A stretch of 64,000 nucleotides of DNA. It comes from Balaenoptera acutorostrata (taxonomy: Eukaryota > Chordata > Mammalia > Artiodactyla > Balaenopteridae). The stretch spans positions 35,491,389 through 35,555,388 of the forward strand of contig NC_080077.1 of NCBI RefSeq assembly GCF_949987535.1, given 5' to 3'. The translations under genes were made by a program, and so were the position numbers. Positions 12,629 through 26,084 of this stretch are shown here, one piece after another. Below the pieces are notes generated by a model. That model saw only the letters and a program-made list of their open reading frames with translations, had not been told where the DNA came from and did not search any database. The first letter of the stretch is position 1; every line of letters starts with the position of its first letter.

Positions 12629-12820
12629 CTAATATGGCCACTAGCCATGTGGGGCTGTTTAAATTTAAATTAACTAAAATTAAAAATAGAGTTTCTTAGT
12701 TCAACTAGTCACACTTCAAGTGCTCAAATAGCCACATGTGGCCGGTGACTAGTGTAATGGATAGCACAGATATAGAACATTATTGTCATCCCAGAAAGTT
12801 CTGTTGGAAAGTTCTATTAC
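12629..12820 (+). mobile_element. hAT-Charlie MITE fragment (MER-type)
   Basis: Typical blocks are gccactagccatgtggggct, tcaagtgctcaaatagccac, acatgtggccggtgactagt and agaaagttctgttggaaag. It is related to the element at 9157-9480 but from a different subfamily, with an internal deletion. Confidence 0.75.
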
Positions 12821-14939
12821 AGAATAAAAGAATGTTCTTTTGACTTGCAGTACAGATATTTTTGATTTCCTACTTTTCCTTCTAAATAAAGTGGTGACCA
12901 TTTTTTGATCATGGCACCATTTTATTATTATTTTTGCCACAAAATGTCACAAATTGGCAGAAGCATTTTAATGAGGAAATATCTGAATTGAAAAGTCATT
13001 ATATGTTGTCCACTTAATAGATGAAAAACCCAAGATAAATTGTTATGGCATTTTCTATTAGGATATAAATAATTGGACTGCAGAGCAGGCATATTTCAGA
13101 GTTCAAAGTGACATTACCACTCCCCCCATAAGAGCTAAATAGTGAGCCACTCTGATGGAACTCACTTTTAGAATTAATTTGACGAGTATATTAAAATACT
13201 ACAAAATACACTATCACTCTAGACTTTATTTCTTCAGCTAAATGAGGTAGCTGTCATTTTAGTAAACAGTTAATAATTAGTGAAAAATACTAGATGATGC
13301 ATTTGAGTGACAGTTAAGGGAGTCAGAGGAAAAAGCCAAAAGCTTCATTTAAAAGTGCCAGAATGCTTTCTGAAATGTTCTGTATACTGATCATTCTCAT
13401 CTTATTATTTTTATTATCATCTTGTCAAAAGTAGCCATTAGAGGCAATGGGCATTCAGCCATGTTGAATAAAATTGAATTTCGTCATGGAAATATTCTGT
13501 TAGAAAATGTCACAATAGTTTCCATCTTTTGTGCTTCTAAAAGTGAAACTGATTAGTAATAACGTTAGGTATAGTAAAATGTGTCCAAGATTTCACAGTT
13601 GCTTTTGTGGCATTGATCTGCAAGTTAATGAGATTTTTGTGTGCTACCTTTTTAACCTGACAGCCGCCCTGTACAGTTGTTCTTACAAAGTCATACAGAT
13701 GAGTACCTGCTTGCATATTGGTAGTTTTATATGTAGATTTTTAAGAGGTTACATTGAACAGGATTGAAATGAAATTCCTAATTTTTTAAAGATAATGATG
13801 ATAAAGTCTTTCTTTTTTCAAAAAAGGAAGATAATTTAATGACATACCTTAGTTACATACCATGAATCCTTTTCTGTACTTGGATGAGTTAGTGTTGACT
13901 ATTGATTGCTAAAGCATGACATGTAGGGTGAGAATGTTGCTGATTAAGTGCTGCTACTTTGATTGTGGACATTGTTGGTACAATGTGGACATTTGATTGT
14001 GGACATTGTTGGTACAATGCACAATTAAAAGTTAGAGTAAGTTGATATCAAAGTAAAAAAAAAATTTTTTTTTAAATGGTATCTTGATATGCCAGATGGT
14101 TTCTTCCAGCATTCTGTAGGGTGTTGGAAAAAAATGTTTATTTTGGATCACAACATGAAATGTTAAACATTTTATTGGAAAACTCACAATTCTTGTTCCT
14201 TGATATCTCCATAGCTGTCTCAGTATAAATCCAAAACTTGCTTAGACCAGGAAGTCGAACTAACCAATCTCTTAGAATAACATTTAATTTGAAAAGTATT
14301 TAGGTCTTTTTCATTTAGGGAGTTAGTGCCTCTCATGTGCTATAACCTTGAATTGCATTGCCTGCATCTAATTGGTGATGATGATGCTAATGCCAGATGT
14401 AGTTTGGGAGCATTATGTGTTCCTGGAAGAAATGTGCTCTGTACACGCTGGCAGTTTTAGAAGAAAGAGGCCTCGCATACCAGCAGACCAAGACTTTTCT
14501 TTAAAGAATCTATTACCAAAATAACAAGCTGTCATACAGTTTTTTAAGGAGGTCTTTTGAAAAGAATGAATGTGATGAAGTTTTAAGGTAACACTTAACC
14601 TGATTTCTTGGGAAAGTTTTCCAGGTAGTTACAATATTTGCTAGAAGCATAGCCCTACATACATATTTCATTATGCACATTATGAAAATTCCCCAAATTG
14701 TCAGTAGGTAATTTATAAACAATTCAACTGATTTGAACAGTTGCCACAATTCACCATTCTTTCCTCATCTGTTTTTGTTATCTCCAGGGTTGTCTTTCCC
14801 AAATCCCTGAAGCAGCATTCTGAATGTCCAGAATGCACTGCTGTCTTCCTTCTTCCTAATATAACACTCTTTTTAAAACTTCTGTTCCAAGCTCCAAGGT
14901 TATTTTATGATTCATTTAAAGCAATTTTCATATCAACCA
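12821..14939. other. Unassigned sequence with a 34-bp tandem duplication
   Basis: No repeat family or exon recognised. A 34-bp-period tandem duplication lies at 13958-14019 (see findings). Confidence 0.4.
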
Positions 14940-15220
14940 TTATTGGTCAGGAGATGGGCACATGATTCAAGGTTGCCCAGTGAGACCAAAGAGAGGAAAT
15001 TATATTCCTTAGTTGAGGGAGAGGTGTCTCTGTCTTACAGTGGATGTGAACAAAGAAACATTTTGTGGAGTTGCTGCTAGTAGTTATCTTGTGACTATGA
15101 CCAGAGTTGGACAGTGGACAGAATTAACATGCTAAGAATGGCAGAGTGGAGAGAAGCAAGAATCTGGGTCCGTAACAGCATCATTGCACCATAGCATCAT
15201 GAGTTGCAACTTCATACACA
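14940..15220. mobile_element. Ancient mammalian interspersed repeat, family unassigned
   Basis: The stretch with ggagatgggcacatgattca, cccagtgagaccaaagagag, aacatgctaagaatggcaga and aatctgggtccgtaacagca follows a repeat consensus seen widely in mammals. I cannot name the family with confidence. Confidence 0.45.
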
Positions 15221-17430
15221 TTTCACTGTAAAAATTATGTATTAAATATCAGTTTGAAAATATCATTTGTATTAAAGTTCAGCTGCATTAAAACAACTGT
15301 TATGAGAAAGTCCAGAAGTCTAGACATATGGTTAATACTTTTATAGAAAAATTCTCTGAATCACTTACCCAAGTGTAGGACTACAACCCTTTGTAGGGTG
15401 GGGACTGCTTATGTAATCTGTGTGTTGTAAAGCATTTAAGTAATGTGCAATGAATATTAAGTTGCCTCTTTATCATATTTTAACTTTCCCATAAATTTCA
15501 ACCATTAACTTAAAATCGTGTCAGTAATTATCCAGTCTTGGAACAAACAGATTTTTCCTGCCTTAAATCAGATAAAAAGATTGAGTTTGACCATGTTTTG
15601 TGCTACCATTTGAGAATCTAAATCCAAACATTTACTAAGAGAATAGCTCTTATATTAATGATGCATTGACATCCTGATTTAGAATTTGTGATTAGGCATA
15701 AATAAAATTGTGCCTACAATTAATGAGTTGTTTTGTGTTTTCTTTTTCAGATTGACTATATAAACAAAATCAGTACTTGAAATATATATGAGGTGATACT
15801 TTCCATGTAGGTCAAGGCTATGACGAAAACTATGGTTGACTCAAAAAGATGATATATAAACCATAATATGTCATTTCTCTCACTTAAGAGAAAAATTTTT
15901 TTCAACTGCAGGTGATCAGAATATGCTATTACTTAGGAAAGGATACCAATAATTTCTTCTCTCCCCTGCAAGGACAGCTTTCTCATTACAACCCAGGTCC
16001 CATGGAGTTAGTTGACTGAGACCTGGACAGAAGTGTGGTAATATCTCCTAATAACAGTGATTACAATGAGGCCAATGACACTTTATTTGTGTAAACATTT
16101 TTGACAAGTATTTCCAAGTGCTCTGGGGGATAGTGCTCCCATTTGATAAAGAAATGAGCAGAGGTTAGGAATGACTTTTTATTAGTATCCCAGAAAAGAT
16201 CAAGCAAAGTGCTTTTTTATTAATACCTTGATCTACCCAAAATTCCAAATCTATTTCTATATTCTGTAATACTCAGAACATGGTGTTTTTATGGTCAGTG
16301 GAGCTGGCTGCAATTCTCCATGATGGATTATGCTCTAATAAACTTCCAGTTCAGCTATCAGTCCCGGGGATAAGGCCTATTTTACAGCTTAAACTTCATC
16401 TTCAATCTAGTAAGGTCCAGGAACTTTTAACCCTATGGCCTGGTAATGCTTTGTCGGGGTCTTATAGAATAAGATTGCTTAACTGGAGTCTTAACCTCCT
16501 TTCAAAAATTCTCTAAAAAAATCTCCGGTCCTATCAAGGCATCTATTTCAGACTCACCTGCAAGTTTACTGCTACCTTAGTGATGCCACTTCCTGTGAAG
16601 GCATATGGGACATGAAGCAAAAATCCTGAGGGAGAAGTGAAAATGTGATACAGCCCTTTTATGAGTATAAATCATTCTTTTCTGTTTCAAATATTCTTTC
16701 AAAATAAGCTGCTGATGTGCAGTGCTTCATATCTAGTTTCATGAAGACTTTTCTTCCCCATTAACTTGACATAGAGAGCATCAATCCTGGGGTTGGAATA
16801 AATATCGAGTTCAGTTGCTTTGCTTGCAGTCAGTTTATAATCACCACATATCCTTATGCTCTTGTCATATCTAAACAATGGAGACTAAAGAAGTTGCTCA
16901 CACGGTGAGGGGCATAGACTGAATTATTACGTGCTTTTCCAGATAAAGGAAAAATAGCTTTCACCCTGCAGTGAGCTCTAGATTCAAAGAGGTATAACAT
17001 CCTCAGGGATGGATCAAGTTTTACATATGAGGAAATTTTTTACCAATGGCAATATTCTGACATATGAAATTGTTATAGAGGCCATACTGAAAGAATCATG
17101 GAATGTTAAACTGAGTGAGACCTTAAAGTTCATCTTATGCTACTGTATAAGGATCCTTCATATACAGATATGCTATTTGCTCCTAATACATTGTCTAGCC
17201 TGGAATCAATAAAAAAGGAGTCAAACTGAGAATGGACATTTAATCTCCTGGCTTTCAATTCAGGCTGCTTTAACTATGAAATAATTTGAGGTATGAATAT
17301 CAAATTTTAATTAAGTAAAGCATTTCATAATTATATTATTATAGGTTAACATGGAAAATGAGTTTCTGAGAAATTGTGACTTTCTAGATGTTACGTAGTA
17401 GTAACAGAACTTACATTAACATCCTTGTTT
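15221..17430. other. Unassigned sequence
   Basis: No exon, RNA gene or repeat recognised over 2.2 kb. Frames of 67-78 aa at 16280 and 17009 lack any motif. Confidence 0.4.
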
Positions 17431-17905
17431 CTTTTTTAAAAATCGATGTATAATTGACATACACCATTGCACTAGTTTCAGGTGTACAGCATAGTAATTC
17501 TATATTTGTGTATTTTGTGAAATGATCAACACAGTAAGTCTAGTTAACATCTGTTACAGTACATAGTTAAAAACTTTTTTCTTGCGATAAGAATTTTTAA
17601 GATTTACCCTCTTGGCAACTTTCAAATATGTGACATAGTATTATTAACTATAGTCACCATGCTGTATATTACATAATTATGTCTTATTTATATTATACTT
17701 GGAAGTTTATACCTTTTGACCCCCTTCGCCCATTTTGCCCACTTGTAACACCCCGCCTCTGGCAACCACCAATTTGTTCTCTGTATCTATGAGCTTAGTG
17801 GTGTTTTTTGTCTGTTTGTTTTTGTTTTGTTCTTTAGAGCTGAGACCATATAATATTTGTATTTTTTTCTATTTGACTTATTTCACTTAACATAATACCT
17901 TTAAG
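17431..17905 (-). mobile_element. L1M 3' end, antisense
   Basis: It begins aaatcgatgtataattgacat and carries the L1 3' UTR blocks tttcaggtgtacagcatagt, atgatcaacacagtaagtct and actatagtcaccatgctgta. It ends at the ORF2-tail pattern atttgacttatttcacttaa. There is no open frame; this is an older subfamily than the copies at 4.5 and 26.3 kb. Confidence 0.85.
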
Positions 17906-18009
17906 TACTTATAGTTTGATGCAGTAGTGCAAGTTCGTTGTATAACATACCTGCATTGTTGTTTTTTCCATACAAAATTATAGCATAAAGATATTTATAA
18001 GTATTATAG

Positions 18010-18250
18010 GCCATCTTTTTAAATGACTATCTACCTTATGGATTCACCACAATTTCCCTAATTATTCTGCATTATTTGGAATTTTAATTGTCATTTGAAT
18101 GGTTGTTTCTAATTTTTCTCTATAAAACATTTTATATTTAAGATTAATTCTTAGGCTTATTTCCCACAAGTAGAATTATGGGTCAAGGTTATAGTAATAT
18201 TTAAAAGCCTTGATACCTATTTCCAAATCACTTTCCATAAGAGTTGGGGA
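18010..18250 (-). mobile_element. Decayed L1M ORF2 tail fragment, antisense
   Basis: The segment ttcccacaagtagaattatg, followed by ggtcaaggttatagtaatat, resembles the reverse complement of a diverged L1M ORF2 C-terminal region. It may belong to the same insertion as 17431-17905. The alignment is weak. Confidence 0.45.
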
Positions 18251-19814
18251 ATAATTTAAGCTCTCTCAAGTTAGTATGTGTGAGAGTGCTTTTTTGGTCA
18301 CCTTGCTTGATTGCTTTGTGAAGTTAGAGGACTATTTTTAAATATCTCTAAAGCTCAGGAGCCATCTTGGCATAAGTTCCACTGTGTTTTGTTTCTTTCT
18401 GTTAGTCTTTTCCCCATACTTTTCAGTTGTACATTTAATACAATATGAAGGATCTGGGGTAATATAAGGATATTAAGGGGAGTTCGGAAATTGAAGGCGG
18501 AAGAGAGCAAAAAGAGACTACTACAGACAAATTTTGTTTCTGCTGAAAATTTCCAAAGGATCAACCACTGTTTAACTTTCTGAGGTCAGTGAACAGATGA
18601 TTCTGGAAAATCCAATAAAGACATTTTCAGCTTCTGTAACTTATTGAAGAATAATTGCCAGGAGCAGGCAATGAAAAGTCTGTTCTAGGGGCAACTCTGA
18701 TTATTGTATCTGATATAAGATTTTGGAAAGTTGGTCAATTTCAATGATTTAATAAAAGCTTTATTTCCAGATCTCAGTTATTTGTCTTTACTATCTAGTT
18801 TTTTTTCGGTGCCAAAAGCAATTTTCAAAGGGTAACATATTAAATTGTTAAAAGTAAAGCCTAGTGAGCTGTTGTACTTTTACCTATGGAAACACTTGTA
18901 GGCATAATACAGAAATGACTAGAATAATATTGAAAAACTTACACTACTTTTCACTATTTATTCATATTTTCAACATAACTTATTCTAAATGCAAGATTTG
19001 CTTTTATGATACATTGTGTACCTGAGAAATTTGGGTTAAGATTTATGAAAGAAATTGAGTTAATCATCTTCATCTTCATCATCACACATATGACAAGCAG
19101 CCTGGGACACAGTAAGATGTCTGTAGTTTTGTTTGAATTCAGCATCTGTCCACAAAGCTAATACCATAGCAACTAGAAAATGCTTGTGCATCTTTCTTAA
19201 GAGAGTCTATCTTGAGAAACCTTTATACTCCATCCCCATTACATTTAAAGACTGAATAGCTCATCCTCTGAACATTACAGTTCTGCCCTATTCTTTTCCC
19301 AGATATCTCATTCTTTAACTCCTCTTAAACACCAAGCATATTTCTAACATGAATTTCTTTCTTTCATTCCATTCACATCCACGAATTTCTAAATGTTAAG
19401 CTGACTTTTGCATTTAATTTAACTTTGGATAAGAGAAAAATTGAGGGTGATGACATTTTCTCAGTCTTAGACTTCATATCTGCAGTGTTTGGTGCCCAGA
19501 TTAGCATACAAGTGACAAACTTGAAATTAAGAGGCTTTAATGTGAAACTAGCACCAGAGCTGAGATATTATTATTTTAACCTAGAGAAGACAGTCACCTA
19601 CTGGTGCTTCTTGCCTTGCCCTTCCTTCAGTCTCCTCTGGACCACTTATTAGGATGCTGACCTTCCTCAAGAGAGTAGCCACTTTCTCTTTCTCCTTTCT
19701 TTTGTGAATCGTCTTTTCACACATTGTATATTATTTTAAGAGTAATTTGATCTTTTATTTGTTAGCCTTTTTAATAAATGATTTTTTTTAACTCAGGAAG
19801 AAATATTCTTCATG
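18251..19814. other. Unassigned sequence
   Basis: No gene or repeat recognised in 1.5 kb. Confidence 0.4.
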
Positions 19815-20440
19815 TCATTTTTTTATTGTGATAAAATATACATGAAGTAAATTTACCATTTTAATTGATTTTTAGGAACACAATTCAATGAGATTAAGTG
19901 TATTCATATTGTTGTGCAACCATCACCACAATCCATCTTAGGAACTTTTTCATATTCCCAAACTGAAACTTTGTACCCATTAAATAATAACTCCCCATTA
20001 TCCCCCGCCACTGTCACCAGACCCTGGCAACTACCATTCTACTTTCCACCTCTGTAAATTTGACTACTCTAGGTGCCTCATATAAGAAATCATACTATAT
20101 TTGTTCTTTTGTGTCTGGCTTACTTCACTTACATAATAACTTTAAAATTCATTCATGTTGTAGCATGTGTCAGAATTTCTTTTTTTAAGGTTGAATAATA
20201 TTCTACATTTTGTTTATCCATTCTTCTGTCAATGGACACTTGGCTTCCACCTTTGACTACTGTGAATAATGCTACTATAACCATTGACATACAATCATCT
20301 ATTTGAGTCCCTGCTGTCTGTTCTTCTGGATGTATATCTAGAAGTTGCATTGCTAGGTCATATAGTAATTCTGTGTTTAATTTCTTTAGGAACCACCATG
20401 CTGTTTTCCACAATGATCCATATACTTTTCTCCCCTCTAT
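19815..20440 (-). mobile_element. L1M fragment: ORF2 C-terminus and 3' UTR, antisense
   Basis: The left part is an L1M 3' UTR (attgtgataaaatatacatg, gttgtgcaaccatcaccaca). From 20160 to 20440 the minus strand encodes a decayed ORF2 tail, with the residues LWKTAWWFLKKLNTELLYDL seen in the 124-aa minus frame at 20153-20527. Frame breaks and substitutions show that it is dead. Confidence 0.85.
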
Positions 20441-20649
20441 TTCATGTAATTCTCTTGGCTTCTCTGCGAAGAACTTGTTTAAATTGTTTTCATTTACTTG
20501 TTCTGCAGCAACCACTTCTTTTGGCATTTTTCACTGGTGTCAGTTTATTATTTGCTTGGGGATCAACTGTCACCTGATGGGAAAGTATCTGTGTTCCAGT
20601 GATTTCTTCTGTGTTCCATCGAGCCTGAGCAGCCTCGTGTAACCTTGAC

Positions 20650-20765
20650 CCTTATCTTGGTCAGCCAGTGACTGTTATTCCTATTTTGCAGATTGAGAAA
20701 TTGATTAGATGAGCAGGTCTGTTATGAGAATGAGTTGGCATAGCTAAGGATTAACTGAAAGGCAG
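20650..20765 (-). mobile_element. Possible MIR fragment, antisense
   Basis: gttattcctattttgcagat followed by tgagaaattgattagatgag resembles the reverse complement of the MIR core (attttacagatgaggaaact). It is short and diverged. Confidence 0.4.
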
Positions 20766-23324
20766 AGTAACCATAAACGACTTCCACATGTCACTTAGGG
20801 AATTGGGAGAAGCTGGTTGTAAAATCAGTTTCTAAATTCCTAGCTGAATACTTTCTGCTGCATCTCTAGATTTTTGTATGCTTTAAGCCTTAACATTTTA
20901 TTCTAGAACAGTTGTAAATCCTTTGTTGGCTTATCCTCCTCATTCACTCCATTTTGCATTTTTATTTTGTTATGGAAAAGAGTGCATAATATGTCTGGGA
21001 GATTCTTCCTCCCTCTATGATTCTAAGTCTATAATGTTGCAAATGCAATTTGATAAGCAACAGCAAACAATGGTATTCTAGGAGCTATTTTCAAGATCAG
21101 AAGAAATATCAAAAGAAATAAAAACCATGATTTTATATTTAAATGAGCTGTAGGTTATTTGACCTTTAAAAGTACTGAAAACACACCAGAAAAATTAATA
21201 GCAAAGTTTAAAGGAAATGGTAAGCTTATCCATATGTTTATAATTTATGTATTGTGGACTGTTATCTTTTGCTGCTCCATTAACCACATGTTTGTTGAAA
21301 ATAGTGAGGTTAGATAGTATATTTGCAGATTTAAAGCTGACTTTCCTACAGAGTTACAGTATTTGTAGGGTTTTATTGATTCTCATAGATGATATGTATA
21401 AAATTTAAGTACTTTTTAGGTGTGGGCAAGCAAATATGTGCAAATGTCTATATATACAATGAGGGGAAAAAGAAGGTGAAAATATTTTCAAACATGATTA
21501 CAAAGGCAAAATTTTTTTTAAGCTTTTGATTTTTATATATATACACATGTATACATCATAAAATGCCTCCTAAATTCTTATTAGAATTTCTTAAAAAATA
21601 TTGCAGGAAATGGTTTATAGTTGCATTTTGGAATCCTAGTAACTCATAAATGCTCTCTGGAGATCTAATGCTATGTCCATCACAGATTGCTTCAATAAAT
21701 AATTCCTCCCCTTCTCCACAGCCATTTGTAACCATACTAGCTCTCTTTTTAAATAGCAAAAGAAAAAAAAATGGTCAGGTTGTTTATGCCTTCATGTCTT
21801 TATATAGCAATGCAGCAAAATGAGGCAGGTCTTACATATGATCAACATTTTAAAATTCCATTGGGAGGTTTTAGGCCAATTAAGAGGCATTTTGGGGAGA
21901 ATCAATTGGATTGGCTGTGCAATTGGGTTTTATTAATAATAAGGTTATAAAAAATAACCTTATTAATCTCTTTTGTTCTATTTTTTTAACCACTGGGCTA
22001 TGACTATGAACAATTTGAAATTTACATCCAATAAAAAGTTTTAGCAATGTTCAAATCCACTAGAGGCTTCCAAACTTCAGTAGTATTTGTCTGACAAGCT
22101 ACTGTCATTAAACAGGGTCACAAACTGGTAACTTCAGCTCTGGAGTTGGTCACAAATATGGTCCTTACTTTTTTTTCCCATTGTTCATCTTCAGCCCTGT
22201 TTTATGGGCTCTGAAGGTGTTTGAGTTTCTAGCACCTAATTTCACAGGTATTTTAAGTGATTTTAGATGTCCTTTGTGATAAGATATTCCCAGCTTCCCA
22301 GAAAAGACCCATTAAGCAGAAAAAAAAACCATAATTAGGTTCCTATTGCCAAAGCTCTAATTATTTTTCTGTTCCTTCCCCTGAAGGAATCAGGGGAGAA
22401 TCTCTGCCTCAAGGTCCAAGGATCCCTTCTCCAGTGGTTCTTTTTCCAGCCCTGTCCTGACATGGCCATGCATACAATCAGATGATACTGGAGAAAATGG
22501 ACATGGGCACTGGCCATTCAGACCATGTCTTACTTGAAAAGAGATGCTGATCTGCTTGGTACCAGTGCACATCAGCTGAATGTGAGCCCTTCAATTAATG
22601 ATATTGAAGCTACTTTATGTTTTTAACAATTAGTATAACAGAATCGTAGAGTACAAGAATATTGGCAAAGTGGCAGACTGCAGATTTATACAAAGCCTCA
22701 TTTTAGTTTGGAACAACGTGTTAGGTTTACAGCATTAAGTAGGCTGCCCAGGCCCTCCCTGTTTCACATTCCACCTCCTCCTTCCCACTGGCTGTTTTTT
22801 TCTTTATTCTTAGCCTTTGGAGTTAGTTGGAAGTAACTTTCATTTATTTTTGCCCCACAGTTTGCTCACGCTTGCTATCTCAACTCCTTTGTTCCATGGA
22901 AATGAAAATTTGTTTTTTGTCTTGGGCTTCTTATCCACCTTTTGGATCTAGCTCACAAATGCTTCTCTTTGGACTGCATATTTTGAGGTCTCCATCCCCA
23001 GGTGTTCACAGCACTGGCCTGTCCAATATACAGGACCAGAAGGCATCGATCAGATCTGTCTCCCGAGTTACTCTTTTATCACCAGGGTCTTCACTTCTGT
23101 CTCTGCATCCTCTTGTTCTCTAGGAGGTGTCAGTTCATTTGTAGTTCACTTAGCAACAGCAATTCATCTGGGTACTATATGTAAAAGTTATTCTTCAGAG
23201 TTATAGAAACACCTAGGCTTAGGTCTATCCAAGAAAATATTGTGTTCGTGACAGATACCCTGAACCCAGTTTGGACTTAGTGTCCTCATATGGTTAATTA
23301 TTTGCTCTCAGGTTTTGGTGGGCT
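20766..23324. other. Unassigned sequence
   Basis: 2.5 kb with no recognised repeat or exon. It contains one hairpin (21937-21965). A 98-aa plus frame at 22827-23123 lies in a somewhat GC-richer patch but has no motif I recognise. Confidence 0.4.
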
Positions 23325-23800
23325 ACACGTGGTCCCTAAAAATGTCTACATTTTAGTCACATGATAATTTAACCCTTACCCTGTATGACAAAAGAATGAC
23401 TATTTCTTTGTATGGCAATGATGTGGTCAAGTTAAGGATCTTGAGAGGAGGAGGTTATCCTGGATTAACAGGGAAACCATAAATGACATCATACATATCT
23501 TATAAGAGAGAGAAAGTGAGGAACTTTAGACACACAGAACCACAGTGGAAAAGGCAATGTGAAGATGGAGGCAGGTGCTGAAATGAAGCAGCTATGAGCC
23601 AAGAAACACCAAGGAATATCAACAGCCACCAGCAGCTGTCAAAAAAGGCTCCTCCTCCAGAGTCTCTGAAGAGAACATGGCCTTGCTGACACCTTGATTT
23701 CAAACTTCTGACCTCCAGAACTTTCAGAGAATAATTTCTGCTGTTTTAAGCCACCCAGTTTGTGGAAATTTGCTACAGCAGAGCTTCGGAATGAATATCA
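23325..23800 (+). mobile_element. MLT1/MST-like LTR of the ERVL-MaLR class
   Basis: It carries typical blocks in order: gtcaagttaaggatcttgag, ttatcctggattaacaggg, gatggaggcaggtgctgaaa, cttctgacctccagaacttt and tgctgttttaagccacccag, followed by a ttgctacagcag-like end. It is a solitary, non-coding LTR remnant, better preserved than the one at 1.6-2.0 kb. Confidence 0.85.
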
Positions 23801-23924
23801 GACCCAGGTATCTCAGGGCTTCTCAGGGAACAATGAATAGGCATTTATTTCCCAGGCATTTTAGAATTTTGCAGAAATAGGCTAGTCAGAAAACCAACCA
23901 TGAGTTAATTAATTGATTAACTAA

Positions 23925-24160
23925 TCCATCACATATTTATTAAGAACTCACTGGAAATTTCAAAGGTGAACAAGCAGAGAGACTGCCAACAGCACACTAT
24001 GTAGCAGGGTGGACTCGAAAATAAGCAATGTCAGGGCCTGCTAGTGCGATGACAAAGCAAAGCACAGAAGAAGAGGCATGAAATGGGGCTGAGAAATAAT
24101 CTTAATGGTCACAGAAAGTAGTCCGGAATTTGTCCTTTGGGCTATAGAATAGGGCTTATA
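23925..24160 (-). mobile_element. Possible L2 3' end, antisense
   Basis: catcacatatttattaagaa is followed by degraded blocks resembling a reversed L2 3' end (tgaacaagcagagagactgc, aaaataagcaatgtcagggc). The match is weak. Confidence 0.4.
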
Positions 24161-24674
24161 GAGGAATTTTAAATACCGGAGAAGTTAAATTGAAAACTCT
24201 AATTTTATATGAGAAACCTATGACTCTTCACTGTTGAACAAAATAGAAATATCTCTGTTTTCAACTCTCATGAACAATGCCAGAGCCTCTCCTTGTTGCA
24301 TTGTTTCCCTGTTTGATTTGGTCCCCAATTCCCCATCCAGAGGAAATTTTCCTTTTCTATGCATGATTGTATCCACATATGCTACATTGTTTGGCAACTA
24401 GATTACAATCCCATTCTCTGTGGATGACTGTGAATTTAGTTCTGGGTAATGAATTTTTTTTTTACTTAAATTTATACTGAATTCTAACATTTGCTTTATA
24501 TTATGTATATGAAAAATAATTTAAATTCTCTAGATGTGCAGCAGACATGTTGTGTGAAGTGGGGTGATGGGGAGAGAATGAGAATCTGGGGCAGGGTGGG
24601 ACTTACCCATAGCTTTGTTCAGTAGTTGAACTTTTCTCTGTTGATGTGAACAGTGCAGGGGAGGAAAAATATTT

Positions 24675-25215
24675 TCCCTCTACTTTCTGGATTCTCGGCT
24701 GAGACCCTTGTAATAAAAGGCAGGTCAACAAAAGGAAAGCAAACAGAAGTTTATTAACATGTAGACCTCATGTGTACATAGGAGATACCCAGGGTAGCTG
24801 AGTATCCCAAAGAGGTAGCTTTAGAATTTAGGTTTAAATAGCATCTTAATCAGGAAAGGGGAGGGCGACATAGGCCCCTTAGGGGAGAGTAAATGATTTT
24901 TAGGAAAGATGAAGGGGCCCTTAGAAGAATAGATGGGAGCTATTACAGTTTGTGACAAAGTTTTTCTGAATGTGTTGTCGACTTCTGGTCTCTTCTGTGA
25001 TAAGAGCCAATCCCGACCTGGTTGATGAAACTCCTAGGGAGGGAAATCTATGACAATTGAGTTCCTTTTGGAGGATCTGTCTATTAGTCAGATAAGGGCA
25101 GTCCAGAGACAGTCTCTCCCTGCATTTGCTATTTTTCAAGTGCCCACAGATCAAAATAATCAATATACCAAAGCAACATATTTTGGGGTGGCATGTCCTG
25201 AACTCCTACCGTCGT
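24675..25215 (-). mobile_element. Probable LTR, antisense, family not identified
   Basis: The block has aagtttattaacatgtag near its left end (an antisense AATAAA-type signal). Its right end near 25190 reads on the minus strand as a TTCAGGACATGCCACCCCAA-type segment, a pattern I associate with mammalian ERV LTRs. There is no internal coding region. Boundaries are approximate and no target duplication was found. Confidence 0.45.
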
Positions 25216-25808
25216 ATTTTGAACTTACATGTTCTGCTACCCTTCAGTAGGAAAGACCCAAGGAGAAAAGGACAGAGCCCAACCTCAGATTTGCTTCCTG
25301 CAGTCACCATCATGCCCTTGACTGAGAAGATTCTTCTCCCAAGGCCCCTGTGAGAATATTCCAGATCTCTTCCCTATGTAAAGTATAGGGGTTGTGTGAA
25401 TTCCCGTATTGAAAAAGTAGTCCACTAATACCCCTGTCAGGGATGTGAATTTGTTATAGGTACAAATAAAAAATAATTAAGTTTGAAAATGCAATAAGGT
25501 TCTCGCTAGCAATGCAAAGAATGGATAAATTCTCCATTGCTGTAATTTCTGAATGCAAATGTCACTGATCATTGAGATAAGCCCTTTATTCTAGAATTAG
25601 TTTATGATATATTCGTGTACATGTAGAGAGTAAAATTCTGCAACCTAACACATTAGTCAAAATGTCTCAGGGACATATGTATAAAAGAGGTAAAATTGAA
25701 TGTATTTACATAGCTCCTTGCCAAGGAAATGAAAATGTTTTAAGTAAACACTATAGGAGCTGAGATTAGATGAGAATACTTGAGATACGGGTGGCATTTG
25801 AACACTTC
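25216..25808. other. Unassigned sequence
   Basis: Nothing recognised. Confidence 0.4.
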
Positions 25809-26084
25809 TTACTTGGCTCCGCTTTGAGAAATACAATACTCCGAAACCTTCACTAGTGCATTTACCAGCCTCTTGGCATCCTGAACATCAAGAAAAGGTG
25901 CCAACTGTGATCCTGAGAAACTCAATGTAAGCCTAGAGTTTATGTAAATACCCTTTGTCCTGAAGATATACATATCACTTGAAAAACTAAAAACCTCTGC
26001 CCATGGAAGCCTCTCTTCAAATGAGACATTTAATCTTGGAGCCATGGAGTTCTGGCAGATTTCCCATATTCCATCCGAGTACAT
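25809..26084 (-). other. Unrecognised 91-aa open frame, possible exon or gene relic
   Basis: The 91-codon frame begins MYSDGIWEICQNSMAPR and ends EYCISQSGAK. Unlike most frames in the window it does not lie in a recognised repeat. Its composition is protein-like and mixed, with no low complexity. The frame stays open a few codons upstream of the ATG, until a TGA. Its last codons overlap GTAAGA, a good splice-donor motif on the minus strand (plus 25806-25812 region). A pyrimidine-rich tract ending in CGCAG lies upstream at about 26140. I do not recognise the product. It may be chance. Confidence 0.25.

Noticed and set aside
16950..17060. Possible antisense MIR around agttttacatatgaggaaat
   Set aside because: Only one short block matches; the surrounding order of MIR blocks is absent.
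22827..23123. 98-aa plus frame in a slightly GC-richer stretch
   Set aside because: No recognisable motif, no convincing splice sites and no repeat identity; likely chance.
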